Positions 31,600 through 43,997 of a stretch of 64,000 nucleotides of DNA are shown piece by piece; position 1 is the stretch's first letter; the number at the start of each line of letters is the position of its first letter. Below the pieces are notes generated by a model. That model was not told the origin of the DNA. It ran no database searches and saw only the letters and a program-made list of their open reading frames with translations. This stretch comes from Nematostella vectensis (Eukaryota > Cnidaria > Anthozoa > Actiniaria > Edwardsiidae). The stretch covers positions 14,011,121-14,075,120 of the forward strand of contig NC_064047.1 in NCBI RefSeq assembly GCF_932526225.1, given 5' to 3'. A program made the position numbers and the translations under genes.

Positions 31600-32198
31600 T
31601 ACAGTGTAAACCAGTGAAAAAAGCAAACCGGCGCCTGTATGCTATAAGGCAGCTAAAGCGCTGTGGCGTGTCTACTGATAACATTATAGTGGTTTATCGC
31701 TCCCTTGTGCGATCCACGCTCGAGTACGCAAGCGTCGTTTTCGCAGACCTGCCACGCTACCTTTCTGATTCATTGGAGAGAGTCCAGAAACGCGCCCTCG
31801 CCATTATCTATCCGGGCTTGGATTACAAGGAAGCTCTAACTAGGGCAAACCTAGCCACCCTTGAAGACTGATGCCCGCTGCAGGTTTATCTCTTGTTTGA
31901 CGCCACAAAACCAGTGTACCGGCTTGTGCAAGACCGTATTGAGGCTACTACCCATAGCTACCAGTTAAGAACGCGCACTGGCAATCACATCAAACCTTTT
32001 GCGACCAATAGATTTGGCAACTTTGTCACAAACAAACACGCGCTGGCCTTGGCTATCTGACTGTCCATACTACCTTTATATTTATTATATTGTATCAATT
32101 AATCATTATTTATTGTATTTGATATTGGAATCCTGTAATTTAGCTTTTAAGGCTACGAGAGGACTAATAAACGAGTATTATTATTATTATTATTATAA
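31600..32198 (+). pseudogene. CR1/L2-like LINE 3' end, reverse transcriptase remnant
   Basis: Starts KKANRRLYAIRQLKRCGV and continues VVYRSLVRSTLEYASVVFAD, LPRYLSDSLERVQKRAL and IIYPGLDYKEALTRANL. A stop at 31869 is followed in frame by VYRLVQDRIEATTHSYQLRT and a short tail. It ends with a TTA/ATT microsatellite (about 32176-32198), typical of CR1/L2-like 3' ends. Flanks AAGGAAAATACAG (31592) and AGGGAAATACAGG (32202) look like pieces of the minisatellite unit and could be an imperfect target duplication. A different subfamily from the 10.4-kb copy, judged by sequence. Confidence 0.85.
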
Positions 32199-32231
32199 AT
32201 ATAGGGAAATACAGGAAAATAAAGGAGAAGA

Positions 32232-34864
32232 TATGAAAATTAATTATAATACAATATAATATACAATTATGATATGGTTACATGAAGTAGTCACCGTTTG
32301 GTTCCGTATGTGACTGCTCAGCTCGCCTTGCGTGACAGGGGGCGGTCTGAGTGACCGCGAGGGGGACTAGGGTCTAGATTCTTTGCGTCTCTTCCGAAGG
32401 GTTGATCAGACGCTTCCATTTTAAGTTGAGATTCTTCTGAGGAGATTTCGACAAGAAACAGGTATTTATTTCGCGTATTTCCTTTATTTGTAAGGCGTCT
32501 AAAATTGGATCTATTCATTTGTCTTCGACGTAATAAAGCTGTGGAGGTGACATGAAATGAGTTTCACTTCCGCTTTCGATTCGATTCAACTAAACATCCG
32601 ATAAATTCCAAACGTCGCGTCTTAAACACTGTAAATTTCATGTTTAATCTACCTTTTTACAAACCTTGTTTTGGCAATTGGCAATCTTTATTTGATTTAT
32701 TATGTGTTATCTCACCCGTTGTTCTTGTTACAAAGTTGTGCATCAAAGATTGGTACATCTAGTTTCAACAGAGATCTTCACTTAACATGAATCTTTTAGG
32801 CAGTATGTAATCCACATAACCAAATGTACTTATGGCCCAAGATGAGTTGTTTATCTGGTCATTACAAACAGATAGATCCAAAGCAATAAACTGACAAAAA
32901 CACAAGACCCGCGGGATCTATAATGTATCCCTCCCGCTATTAGAGTAATCTATATTCCGGAGTATATAAAATCCCAAGTATACAGTATACGGAGTATATA
33001 AGTTCCAAATCACTGCAACACAGGAAGCCCACATATTTTTTACAATTTTTTACCAATACTACAAACATTTTACAAGTTTTTTTATAAGTGCAGTTTTAAA
33101 ACTAATTTATTCAATGTTTGAGCCATAACTTGTCAAACATTCCATTCATTTCTTACCCTTGGTTGCCCCCATATGATTCAGATGATAACCCAAGCATTAA
33201 GGTACAAACATAGGCTCGCCATGATTATTGGGTAACTGAAGAGTTGACTGCTTTTGTAGCTCCGTAGTGACTGAGGGAAGTTTGAATAGAATTCAATAGC
33301 GCTAAAATGGAGAACCTGTTAGAAATAAAAATCTGTGATAAATCATTCGAATCACACAAAAGAATATCTATCAGTGACTATTTGAATTTTATTGTTAACT
33401 GCTTAGAAAAGATTCGCATTCATGCAGTAAAGAGTACTGTGAATGTAAACCATACCTTCCATAAATGCTTGTTTTAGCAACCTAGGTGCTTATTTGATGC
33501 AAGCAAAATCACTAAACAGTGAGGAATTAAACAACAACAGCTAAAAAAATAGTTTACACTGATTTTTTATAAGAACGTCTAATTTTCAATTGAGGCTGGG
33601 CCTTTCTTATTTTGGGGACAATGTTTTAAATTTAAATGTATATAAGAATATAATACCCAATAAATTATTAGGAAGCGAAGTACACTAATGATCAATAGCA
33701 ATAATAAGGGTTGTTATTATGAGCACAATTTGATTCTGAATTTTAGAACACACCATGACTCAAAAAGATTTTTTTTTCTGCTATCTGAGCCTTGGCATGT
33801 TCTTAGCAAGTTCAAAAAATTTGGTGAAATCTCAGGCTGGACGTTCTTCTAAAAAAGTTTTTATAAAAATAGAAAGTCTAGGACTTGATGATGGACACCT
33901 ATTCAAAGTACAAATGTCACAAATCTCTCTTCTGTGAAGGGGAAAAATTGACCGTAATTGCCATAGATTTATGGATTAATCTTTAAAACTCTCTTTGCTT
34001 TACAGCCCACCCAATAGCTAAATGCAACTATCTGTTGTGATCAGTGTTTGTTATAATTATCTAGCATTTTATTTTCAAAGAAAATTGTTTTCTAATTCCA
34101 AAAACAGTTGATCATAAATTTTGGCAAGCGATTGAAGGTGAAGTGATTACTCTAAAAAATAGGCAGTCAAAGACTGCATGTGACTCAAGGTATAATGCAT
34201 AAGAAACGTAAAGAGTAGAGACTTTAGTGTAGGTCTTAGCATAGTGAAATGTTTCTGAAGAAGTTAGAATTTACAGTGTAAGCATAAGAAACAGAAAGAT
34301 GTGAAAAATTAGGTTGTGTGGCTAAACACCATAAAAATGTTCAATTTTGCAAAATATAAACATTTTATTTCCACTTCAATATAAATATATAACATGAATA
34401 CAATTTTTGTGGCTTTTCAAAAATATTGATATAGTTATAATATGAACAGTAACATCTTATATAAAAATATATTCAATAAAATCCCTTTAAAATAATATTT
34501 GTCTGTACTTTCACTCTATTTTGTAATATAATTGTGAAATGTTTGTTGATTAGAAACAATATATCATGGATGGTCTTGGTTGACCAATAACTAGATTTTG
34601 GCTTATACAACATGATCAATATGAGTTGAATATCAGCAAGACCATTGTACACAGTCATCTAGATACAATATGAACAAGAACAATAATGCTGGTTCCAGTT
34701 TTACAACTAAACGAACTCTAAATTTAACTTTTTTGAATGAATTTCTCTGTATTATACAAGAAAAGCATAGAATATCAGACATTATGCCTGTAGTTCAACA
34801 AAAACTCAAAATATGCAAATAAATGTTTTTCTGTAGTGTTTATACCTTCGACGTGTTTTGAGGT
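32232..34864. other. AT-rich region, no gene recognised
   Basis: No supported ORF. A doublet CGGAGTATATAA lies at about 32958-32998. The right part may be the 3' flank or 3' end of the Helitron on the minus strand, but I could not locate a CTRR-type terminus with hairpin. Confidence 0.5.
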
Positions 34865-35874
34865 CTAAAAGAGAACCTGATGAATGACAGAGGTTGAATT
34901 ATCCACAATAAGTTGCTTAGTTCCAGCAGTTAAGAAAAGCTTGTTCAGTTCTTTAGGTGATAAGTCATCTATTCTAGTGTCGCCTTTGTTGATGGAGATG
35001 AGAAAACTTTGCAGGCCATCATTAAAGCATGTGTACATCTGCATTTTGCCATCAGTTTTCTTGACAGTTAAGTTGCAAACCAGTTTTGTTTGGCATTCTG
35101 AAAAGAGCATAGTTGTTTGGCAAGATGGCAGGGGACATGTTATCATGTCATCTTCACTATCATCTTGATTTAGCGTGGTGTTGCATACAACACAAGAGTT
35201 TGCTGCTTTCACATTGGCACCGATAAACCGTCCCTCGATAATATTTTCAGCAACTTGCTCAGATGTTAAGTTTATGTCATGGATTTGTCGATCAGCTGGT
35301 TCAATTGATGTTGAAGTATTTGTAGATAGATATTTAACGTCATCAAATACTCTGATTCTAACATTCTTAAATGTGTACGTTTTTCCACATTCTACTCTGT
35401 CAATGAGGTCTTCCCAGAGTGTGAGTTTTATTGTGCTATGCTCATCACCAATGATACAGTCTGATTTCTTTAGCTGTTGACCTTGTTTAAAGAGCCTGAG
35501 TCACGAAAAATAATATTAGCCTATATTAAGATCAACATTCCTTGGGTACTTTGCCAAAATCTGATGTAAATTTGTTTAAAATCCGCAAAGTTATGGTATT
35601 TTCTTCCGAGACGATTGACGGCAATTCGGTATCAATTTTTGTCCCCCTTTTGGAGGACTAGGTTCTAAAAAACTCGCTTTGATTATCGACCTCGCTCTCA
35701 TGAATGGCCTCGCTTTCGTGTGATAACGCGTCGTTTTGCGTCATAATGTTGGCTTATCTTTCCCGCGTTCACTAAGTCTCTTGAAATATATATGGTCAAG
35801 GTCAAAACAATACATACAAGACACGATTCATCATACATTCAAATTATTTTACCGGATTGCAAGTATCACGCAGT

Positions 35875-36843
35875 ATGACTGAGAGTTCGTCGAGATCATC
35901 AGACGAAAACGAAGGCTACGAAAGTGAGGAGTTTGCTGAGGTAGAGACCCAGTTTGAGCCCTACACGGATGAACCTCTCGCACCTCCGGGCTACAGGGAA
36001 GAAATTGATGAGGAATCGAACGACCCCGATGGCCTGAGGCCCCAGATCCTGGCCGACAGAGAGGATGAGATAATACCTGTCCAGGAATGGTAAATTGTTT
36101 ACCCTATGTTTTGTCTGAGAAACGATCGAGTCGCGGCATCTCACGTTTGTTGTTAATTATAGGTGCCAGTGTCAACATTGTGCAAAGAATGAGCTAAACG
36201 GCGCTCTTGAGCATCGATGTTGTAGAGAAATTGAGAATGTTCAAGGCAAACTAACATTCGACGGTTCGATTGAGAACTTATCATGCATCACACTGCACGA
36301 GGACTACAGAGCAATGACTAACAAGGCCGTCCTTCAAAACGTGGCGCCATTGCTGAAGGCAAGGACAGGGCAAGCATACAGGCGGCGTACAGGAGTATCG
36401 GAGAACGAGTAAGGAACTTTTTGTTATACGTAGTTGAGAATCATATAAATATAAAATGCCACATACGAAGTTCTAATCCATGCGATTACAGGTTTATTAA
36501 TAAAGACATCGTTAACTGTGATTTTTATTATGGGGTATAATTTATTTCTTAGCGAGTTCATACTTTGTGGAAGATAGGAGCAGCCTTTGACCCTGAAGAA
36601 ATGTCTTTTTTATCCTTACACATAACTAATCAGTTATTGCTGTTGCCTATGACAACGTAATTCTTTGTGCTATTTTACAGATTTTTGAGGTTAGTTGCCT
36701 ATCGCTGGATAATTCGGTGGATATGTGGCTATATGGGATGGGAAAACACTCGCCCATTGTCTGCGTGCATTTATAATGACATACGGACAAGATATCAGAC
36801 ACGGCACCTACGGCCAAGGGGATATCAGGAGGCCAGGAGCTAA
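35875..36843 (+). CDS. P2X7 ballast-like Cys-rich domain protein, three exons
   Basis: Exons 35875-36089, 36163-36408 and 36681-36843 join in phase with GT-AG introns (donors GGTAAAT and GTAAGG, acceptors TTAATTATAG and TATTTTACAG). The N-terminal exon is acidic and disordered (SSSRSSDENEGYESEEFAEV). Exon 2 gives WCQCQHCAKNELNGALEHRC CREI (Cys cluster, split here for length) and CITLHEDYRAMTNKAVL. Exon 3 gives FLRLVAYRWIIRWICGYMG. The W-C-x-C-x2-C ... CCREI ... CITxHxDF-like pattern and the YRW-x4-W ending are those of the cytoplasmic zinc-binding ballast domain of P2X7, without the channel. The gene starts just inside the left TIR and appears intact. Function in the element is unknown; possibly DNA or nucleotide binding. 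Confidence 0.75.
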
Positions 36844-37355
36844 TGAGGCATTGATGTATGGCTACATTCCGAGTATGGCTCAACCAATGAGTACTGGATA
36901 TATATATCTTTTCATAATTTTATTTTGTATAGTTTGATTTGTATAGTTCTTCAAATATATGTACATATTTGATAGATAAAAATAGCAAAAAACACCCTGA
37001 AAAAGAACCCTGATGAATTTATTTTTAAATAAATTATATTTTGTATTTATTTTATCAAATGGGCAAAATATTAAATAACGTATTTATAGATGTTTTCTTG
37101 TTACTATTTATTGAAAGTGAGTAATATTGATCCAATTTTGCAGTCAACTCAGTCAATGGAAAAAAATCTACATTGATGTTTAATAAAAATAATCAGCAAA
37201 ACAATATCTGTGAATTCCATCTACAAATGTAAAATAGAGAGTGGTATCAATTAACACTAACTGTTTCACAAATTGAAATCACTCTAATTTAATCCAACTC
37301 CCACTAACTTAATCTAACTGGTGGCTCTATCAGGACATGTTTTCTTACTGTGGCC

Positions 37356-39242
37356 TTACATTGGTGCATTGCATTTTTTACAACAAGGTTCTCTCTTTCT
37401 TGCTTTTGGGGCAGCTGTGGCTTGTTCCTGTGCAGCAGCTCTCATGTCCTCTTGGACATCAACTACAAAATCATGTATAAAAAGAGAACTATTAAGTCTA
37501 GTTCTGTGCTACATAGAAAGGGTGGATTATTTTTTTTATCTGGCTGGCTATAAAACAAATAGACAATTTTCAACAAAATCAACCTGTAATATTTATTTAA
37601 AAAACAACAACAACAATAGAAATAGCTGCAAGAGAAAAAAAGGATCTAAATTGAACAGTCCAGACAAGTATGTTGTACTATAGGCATCAATCTGAGTAGT
37701 AAGTCTTTGCAAATGCTTTCACAGTGCATTTTGTTTGTGGTTCTTTTTTAGTTATTTTTTCACTGCTGTTGAAGGTGTGGATATCCACCAAATGCAATGT
37801 TTGACAAACATGTTTAAATGTTTAGCCAGGCCTTAAGCCATTGCCACACATACCTGATGGATAAAGGGGGGTGGTGCTATGCCTTTTCATCTTCTCATAA
37901 ACCTGGATGGCTTCACTTCTGGACACTCTATTTGGAAATTGTTGGCTAAGGGGCTCTGGCACCTTTTTTTGGTATCTCTCACGAATAGCTGTCAACTCCT
38001 CCAGTGGTACAGTGAAGAGTACCTTGCTGATATCATCTACATAGTCTGCAAACAATAAGATAAATAATTATGACAGGCATAGATTGTACAATAAAACATT
38101 AGCTTTGTGAGCAAAGTTTCCATTCAAAACAATTGTCTCTCACCCTAAGGTTGAGGGGTTAGGACATTCCCTAGATAAATTTAAATATCCCACCTACTTC
38201 TAGAATAAAATGCGTTTGCGACAATACCCAATCAGAGACCAAGTTAAATAACAATACCCTCTCTGGAATTATTAGTTGGAACATAGCCCTTTAGGAAGCC
38301 TGAAATAGTTGTCTTTTGTAAGTCTTCGGTAATAAGACACCAAAGACAACTATTACAGGCCTCCTCAAGGGCTATGTTCCAATTAATAATTCCAGATGAG
38401 AGGGATGTCTTTGGTGTCTATTTTATGGGAAAACATCTCTGTTACTCAACTCTTCTGTTTCATAGGGTTAAAAGAAATCACCATAGCAACAAAATAGTCT
38501 GATAAAATGAAGGAAAATAATAAATAATATTGAAACCAGGTGGTAAATTTAGTTTAGAGTGAATTTTCCTTGGAGTGTTGCAATTATTTGTTTGCTAGAA
38601 AAAAAAACCAAAAGGTCTGTTACATGAAAAATAACATTTTTAGGGGTAATTTTTTTTTTCTCTTTTTGTCTAGATTGCTTAACAGCCAGTTTATCCAACT
38701 TGTGTGATGCATGGTGTCTAGGCTACGAAACCCTTTGCATATATATAAAAAGGATATAAATATATCATGGTAAAATGGCCTATCTGCGGTATTGGCATGA
38801 AAATTATTACAAACAGGCGAACATGCTTACAGATTTCACACATTTGAAAACTTACGTGTCTTTGCTCACGAGCGGACGGTTCCTCTTCTGTCTTCTTACA
38901 GCCGTCCTCGGTTGGAATCGACCCGGGGATTAGCCGTCTATTAAACTTTAAATTTCCAACATTGAGCTTCGGCCCATCATAACACTCTTTCTTGAAGTGG
39001 TCCGAACATAGTGAGATGTTGTCACCTCGTGCACGAAAGTCCGGTCGATGTTTCCGTACGAATTTCTCCCACTCGTGCCTCAATTTGCGGTCTTTGGGAA
39101 AGTTATGCATCGAAATATTATCCGTGTAAGACGTATTTTTGCAGCTAACATTATTCGGTAGGCCTGCTACACAAAATCGGCCCTTATTTTTCCTTTTATC
39201 GCGAGGGTCACCGTCGCACGTCTTACTTTCTCTGTCCGCCAT
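37356..39242 (-). CDS. THAP-domain protein with C-terminal zinc knuckle, spliced
   Basis: Exon 1, 39242-38856, starts MADRESKTCDGDPRDKRKNK. Its THAP domain has RFCVAGLPNNVSC, then ISMHNFPKDRKLRHEWEKFV, ISLCSDHFKKECY and NRRLIPGSIPT (C2CH zinc, HNFP and the AVPTIF-like end). The donor is GTAAGT. A further exon at 38045-37854 (DDISKVLFTVPLEELTAIRE) and one from 37462 (VDVQEDMRAAAQEQATAAP, then CCKKCNAPM) join in phase to each other, but not directly to exon 1, so one exon is missing from my model. A TAA at 37356-37358 stops just before an in-frame GHSKKTCPD, where a zinc knuckle would normally continue, so the end may be mutated. THAP domains bind DNA and occur in transposases. Confidence 0.6.
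38256..38406. repeat. long intronic hairpin
   Basis: Two arms of about 60 bp (38256-38316 and 38343-38406) pair almost completely, including TTGGAACATAGCCCTTTAGG against CTCAAGGGCTATGTTCCAAT, with a loop of about 25 nt. It lies between exons of the THAP gene. A small MITE or a miRNA-like precursor is possible. Confidence 0.75.
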
Positions 39243-40346
39243 ATTGAACTGAACCAACATTATGACGCCGAGCACGCACACGTGATCGGAAGCGTCGTCA
39301 CGTGATTGCTTGGCCGAGCGATTGATGGAGGGGACATAAAGCGCGGAAAGTTTGAAATTCCCTAAAAAACAATAACTTTTCGAGGTTTTAAACGATTTCG
39401 CTCAAATTTTCAGCCAGTGTTTTTCAGATATCAATATTCAAATAAACTCTATTTTCGTTTCGTGACTGAGGCTCTTTAATGATCAATTGATTTTCGTGAT
39501 TCTTTGTTACCACCTTAGCAACAATGTCAACTGCCTTGTATTCTGGCGCTGATAACGCTTCTTGCACCGTCACAATAGATGAGACAACTTGGGAGTTATA
39601 TGAGAATTCTGGCGCTGCTGATGTTATCTTTGATTTTTTCGTCATTCTGAACTCTTCAGAGGTACTGGTGCTAGCCATTCTTTTGGTGGCTGTGATTTTT
39701 ATTGTTGATTTATTTTGGTATGGTTCAAGGAGATTTTTTCTTAGCTGTGGGTCATAGCACACGGCACGGACCTTTTCAGCTTCCCCAGTTTGGACAAGAC
39801 AGTCAAAGTATGGTTTTCTGTTTTTTTTCGCATGCTTAACAGGACTTAGGCTATGAACAAAACCCTCTAGTTGAACATCTGAAAGAATAGAACTTATTTT
39901 AGTCATTGCAAACACATTGTTTATTATGCTTTACACAACAAAGAAATATATATCTTACCTGGTGAGTCGTCAGCTTTGTTGAGTTGTTGTTGTCTGCATT
40001 TAAAAGGAGATGTTATGTAATAATATTAGCAAAGAGTACAAAGATATTACCTAAGATAAGATGGAAACGAAAAATAGAAATGAAATTAAGATACAAGTAC
40101 TTACGGGTTTGTTGTAGGAGTGCTCATGTTGGTATTCTGTAATGAAATAAAGTGTATCTAAACAATTGCACTATTGAGTGTATTTAACTGTGTTTCTAAT
40201 ACATAATATTTATAATAAGTACCTAATTATCCAGAATACCGGTAGTCTTATAAGAACATAATCAGTATGTGCTAATGTTAAATAAACTAGTGTGTAATGT
40301 AAATTGTTTGCACTGTATTTATAGACTCCATTATCAATTTTTGCCT

Positions 40347-43300
40347 TTAGTTAATGAAGCTGTTTATCAATACACAAATGGCTTTATGATCAGAAAAATA
40401 TGTCTCCAAAATCTGAAAGCTTGTTTGCACTTCAGGTAAATTAGTGTAGATGTGGTCAATACAGGTTTTACTGTCTGTTGTACTACATGAAACTAGCTTT
40501 CTATAACAATTTTGTGTTATAAAAAAGTTATAAAGTGATGCACGGCATGATTCACTGAACCAGTTCACATTGAAATCACCAATAAAAATGTTAATTTGTG
40601 TTGGTAGAGAGTCTAGTGTCTCTTTCATAGCATTACATAATTCTGTTATTGATACTGTTGGTGAGCTGTATACTCCCACTATTGTAATATGAGGTATGAT
40701 CATAAACCTCAAAATAGTTATTTCTACACCATGTATATTACTACAAAATGGATATCCTGGGTAATAGTCAAGACGGCTATACACTGCTGTACCTCCATAT
40801 GGCCTTACATTTTGTCTTGGTGTACAATCATTTCTGAACAATGTATAGTTTTTATCATCTAATAGATATGAATCATCATTTTCATGCTGAAAAAATCTTG
40901 TTTCTGAAAAAATATTTACATCAGTGCTTGAGTAATTTAAGTCATGACGTATGTCATCTATATGCTTGTGCAATGATCTTGCATTGAGAAAACAGATTTT
41001 AATACTAGCTTGAGGTGCTTCATATATGGGACTAACAGAAAGTGACAGTTTTCCTTCAGTTCTCAATCGATGCATTTCAGTTTGGACGTCAGTATTAACA
41101 GCTATTTTGCTTTCACATAAGTCAGTTATATATAGACCATCTATAGTTATTACTCTACTTAATCCTACATAATGTATATGAGGAATGGCTCTTTTGGTTT
41201 CAAAATTTACTACAATTCTACTTTCAGTATCACCCTGTGATCTATGTATTGTTTTAGCAGCAGCAGGTCTAAGTGGAAATTGTTTTCTCATCACGTGTAC
41301 AGATCTTGTTCTACCTACAGCAAATTGAGTGCTGATAGGTTTGATTGGTGTCCATGTTGGTTCAATATCATTGACATATAGCTGTCTATTATCATGCCTG
41401 GTTTTTTGACCAACATCAGCATGATCAAACTGTACCCATATAATACCTGATGGTTTGTCTGTTTTATGTATTTGCATAAATTTTATGACACTACCAGCAC
41501 CATTGGTCATACCATCATCATTTCTAGTGTTTAGTGATATCTCTGTTCTTTCACCAATTGCCAAATGCAAAACAGAATGCAGTTGTTTTGTTTTTCTAGG
41601 ATCTTTAGGTATTTGCTTTAATATTTTGTCTCTAAGTTCTTCCGAATCTGTTCCAATGACAGTGTCATGTGCTTTAATAGAGTATTTTGGACCCTGAAGA
41701 GCATTATGAGCTTTATAGTTGAAGTCATTGACTTTAGCATTTTGAATAAATAAATGAGGTGCATCTTTGGGATACTGAGCACTAGTGTGGTTAAGAATTC
41801 TTTCCTTTAATTTGATTATATCCTCTTTAGTATGATTTCCCTCTCTTAATCTATTCAATAATTCAGCAAAGTCTTTGCTTTCCCTCTGTTGCATGATTTC
41901 TTTAAGTTCAAACATTTTGAAAAGTTCTTGCCATACATTAGGTGCAAGAACACCATATTCATCATTATCCATGTCTTTAAATATATAACCATCCATTACA
42001 GGTTGTACTTGAAACAAATCTCCTATAGCAACAATACTAACACCGCCAAATGGTAGCGAGCTGCCTTTGATGTCTTTAAGTCTATTATTGAATTGGACAT
42101 TAAACATAGTATTACCAACCATAGATATTTCATCTACAAATATCAACTTAAGTCCACCTATTTGACATCTTAATGTATTAAGCCTACTTGAATCAAGTTT
42201 CTTATAGTTCTTTAATGACTGACAGGCTGGTACTGCTAAAGCACTATGAATGGTATTGCCCTTTATATTATATGCTGCTTTCCCTGTGGGTGCTAACATA
42301 AGTATTTTTGTTTCAGCAAAATTAACGCCAGGTCTGGTGTTATAATATTTCAAAGCAGCTTGGTATAAGGCTTTAGTGACATGTGATTTACCCACACCTG
42401 CACCACCACTTAGAAAGCAGTAAAATGCCTCACCAGAAGTTTTTATTAAATGTAGTACATGATAGAAAAATTCTTTTTGCTCTTTATTCAACGTCTGTAC
42501 CATACATCTATATTCATCATCTGGCAGTTCATTCATAATAAGTGTTTCAGTATTATCAACTGATGGTATTCCTAAATCATCTGATAGATTATAGTTTCCA
42601 GTGAAGTCAGGATGTAAGTCTTGATCACCTTCAGCTCGGTCTTGTTGTTCAAGATTTTGAGTACAAGGTGCTATCTCATCAAATCTATCCTCTAATCTAT
42701 TCATGTCTTGTTGTATTTCATTAAAGTCCTCATTGCAAACTGCATATTGTTTCATTTGTTCATTGATGACATTGGCAAGTAACATATAGCATTCTTCATA
42801 AGATGAAAATGTACCAAGAATATCAGTTTCTTCATTTCGCCATGGAGTAAATAGCATTAGAAGTTCACGATAATGTTTTTCCGGCTCAGCTTCCTTATTA
42901 AACCACACACTTCTAATTATCCTAGCCTTTGCTCGTTTTTTAGTTTTGCTACGTGGTGTTTTCTGAGCTTCTGTATCATCATCATCATTTAGATTATCAT
43001 CAACAAAATTCTCTAACGGAAGACCATCAACATCAACTTGATTAGTTTGTTTTACATAAGGCTTTCCAGCACAATCATACCATGCTGCCCAGTCTGCAAG
43101 TGTGATATTTTCTAGTTTTAGAGGGCGCTTTGAATATCTTTTGAGTAAACCACTGGTATAGATTTCTTCAGAGTCATCATCCATTTCATTAATATTATCC
43201 ATTGGTTTTAATAGGTCAACTCTTTCATTAGGTGGTGATGTATTTATAAATATTATCTGTCTAGATGATTTTCTCATTGGAAGCTGTAACACAATGTACA

Positions 43301-43997
43301 CTGCTTCTTGTGCACTTATCTCAACATTATTGAGGAACTTACTTCCAATATCCCTTACTTGTTGTTTTATTGTTTTATTACCTTGCCTAGCTTCAGTACA
43401 TGCCTCTCTTAAAAGTTCACTCATGCCTTTCTGGCCTTTTGATATATAATTCACTATGTACACAGCACATGCATAGACATCTAAGACAAACTGTATATCC
43501 ATGTTAGCTCTCCATGCAGAGAGACAATCAGGGTTGTAATTATTTATGCGTAATTCATTGGGATTTCTTTTCAGAAACACAGTAGGTGTGTTAATCGATG
43601 AACTTACAGCAAGTAAATAGTTTTGTTTAGTGATATTAAGGTTCACGAGTAACTGGTCAAATGTAATATCTTCACCTTCTTTGCTTTCATCTAGATACAC
43701 TTGAATTGCCTTCCAATTATCTCTATATATTTTTATTTCCTTTTCGGGTGTATCCTCATCTAGAGGATATATTATCATAGTTTGCTTCATTGGTGGCTGT
43801 GGATAGTTAAATCTACATTTGCTACTTGTATTTTTACGGCATGTATGCGAATGTCTATGTACCTGTCTATTAACCAAGACTAGTAAATCAGCATTGTCTA
43901 CTGGCTTTTGGCAAGTTATTATCTTATCAATAAATGATGTGACATCTTCATCACTATCTATTTGAAATTGTGGTGCATCTTCAAGCCACATCAGCAT
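40347..43997 (-). pseudogene. Helitron Rep (end) - PIF1 helicase - EEP endonuclease
   Basis: The Helitron reading resumes at 43997 with LMLMWLEDAPQF; the first about 20 residues of the longer ORF (44057-43998) come from the hAT terminus. AVYIVNYISKGQKG carries the two Rep tyrosines. PIF1-type helicase motifs are SGGAGVGKSHVTKAL (P-loop, near 42395), LIFVDEISMVG (near 42130), GVSIVAIGDLFQVQPV, and VGRTRSVH to KTIHRSQGDTE. From about 41000 an exonuclease/endonuclease/phosphatase domain follows: CFLNARSLHKHID, FSETRFF, NIFIGDFNVNW and TYFSDHKAICVL, which keeps the Asp-Asn and SDH catalytic motifs. Open throughout, so this half is well preserved. Confidence 0.9.

Larger units (their letters stand above)
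35491..39475. mobile_element. TTAA-specific DNA transposon (Kolobok-like), 4.0 kb
   Basis: Termini AGAGCCTGAGTCACGAAAA and AGAGCCTCAGTCACGAAA, inverted, are flanked by TTAA at 35487-35490 and 39476-39479. Similarity continues inward (GTTTAAAATCCGCAAAGTTA near 35574 and its inverted counterpart near 39380; GCGTCATAATGTTGG near 35737 and 39254-39268), so the TIRs are about 200-250 bp and diverged. Removing the element with one TTAA restores LIIK followed by QGQQLKKSD in the RPA-like gene. It carries two divergent-to-convergent genes, P2X7-ballast-like (+) and THAP (-). TTAA and THAP suggest Kolobok; piggyBac also uses TTAA. No transposase was seen. Confidence 0.8.
34865..40127 (-). pseudogene. 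RPA-like OB-fold gene of the Helitron, split by insertion
   Basis: Four-part coding sequence: exon 1 at 40127-40105 (MSTPTTN), exon 2 at 39993-39959 and exon 3 from 39878, all with GTAAG donors and CAG acceptors and in consistent phase. Exon 3 runs to 39480, is interrupted by the TTAA element, and resumes at 35486, ending at the TAG at 34865. N-terminal motif: GFVHSLSPVKHAKKNRKPYF. After the junction: CIIGDEHSTIKLTLWEDLID and YTFKNVRIRVFDDVKYLSTN, a replication protein A type OB fold. C-terminal Cys-rich module: CVVCNTTLN, then MITCPLPSCQTTM and ECQTKLVCNLTV. RPA-like ssDNA-binding proteins are known passengers of Helitrons, where they would protect the displaced strand. Apart from the insertion the frame is open. 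Confidence 0.75.

Noticed and set aside
39424-39480. C-terminal extension PQSRNENRVYLNIDI of the RPA-like exon
   Set aside because: These residues are the terminal inverted repeat of the TTAA element read through; the real protein continues at 35486.
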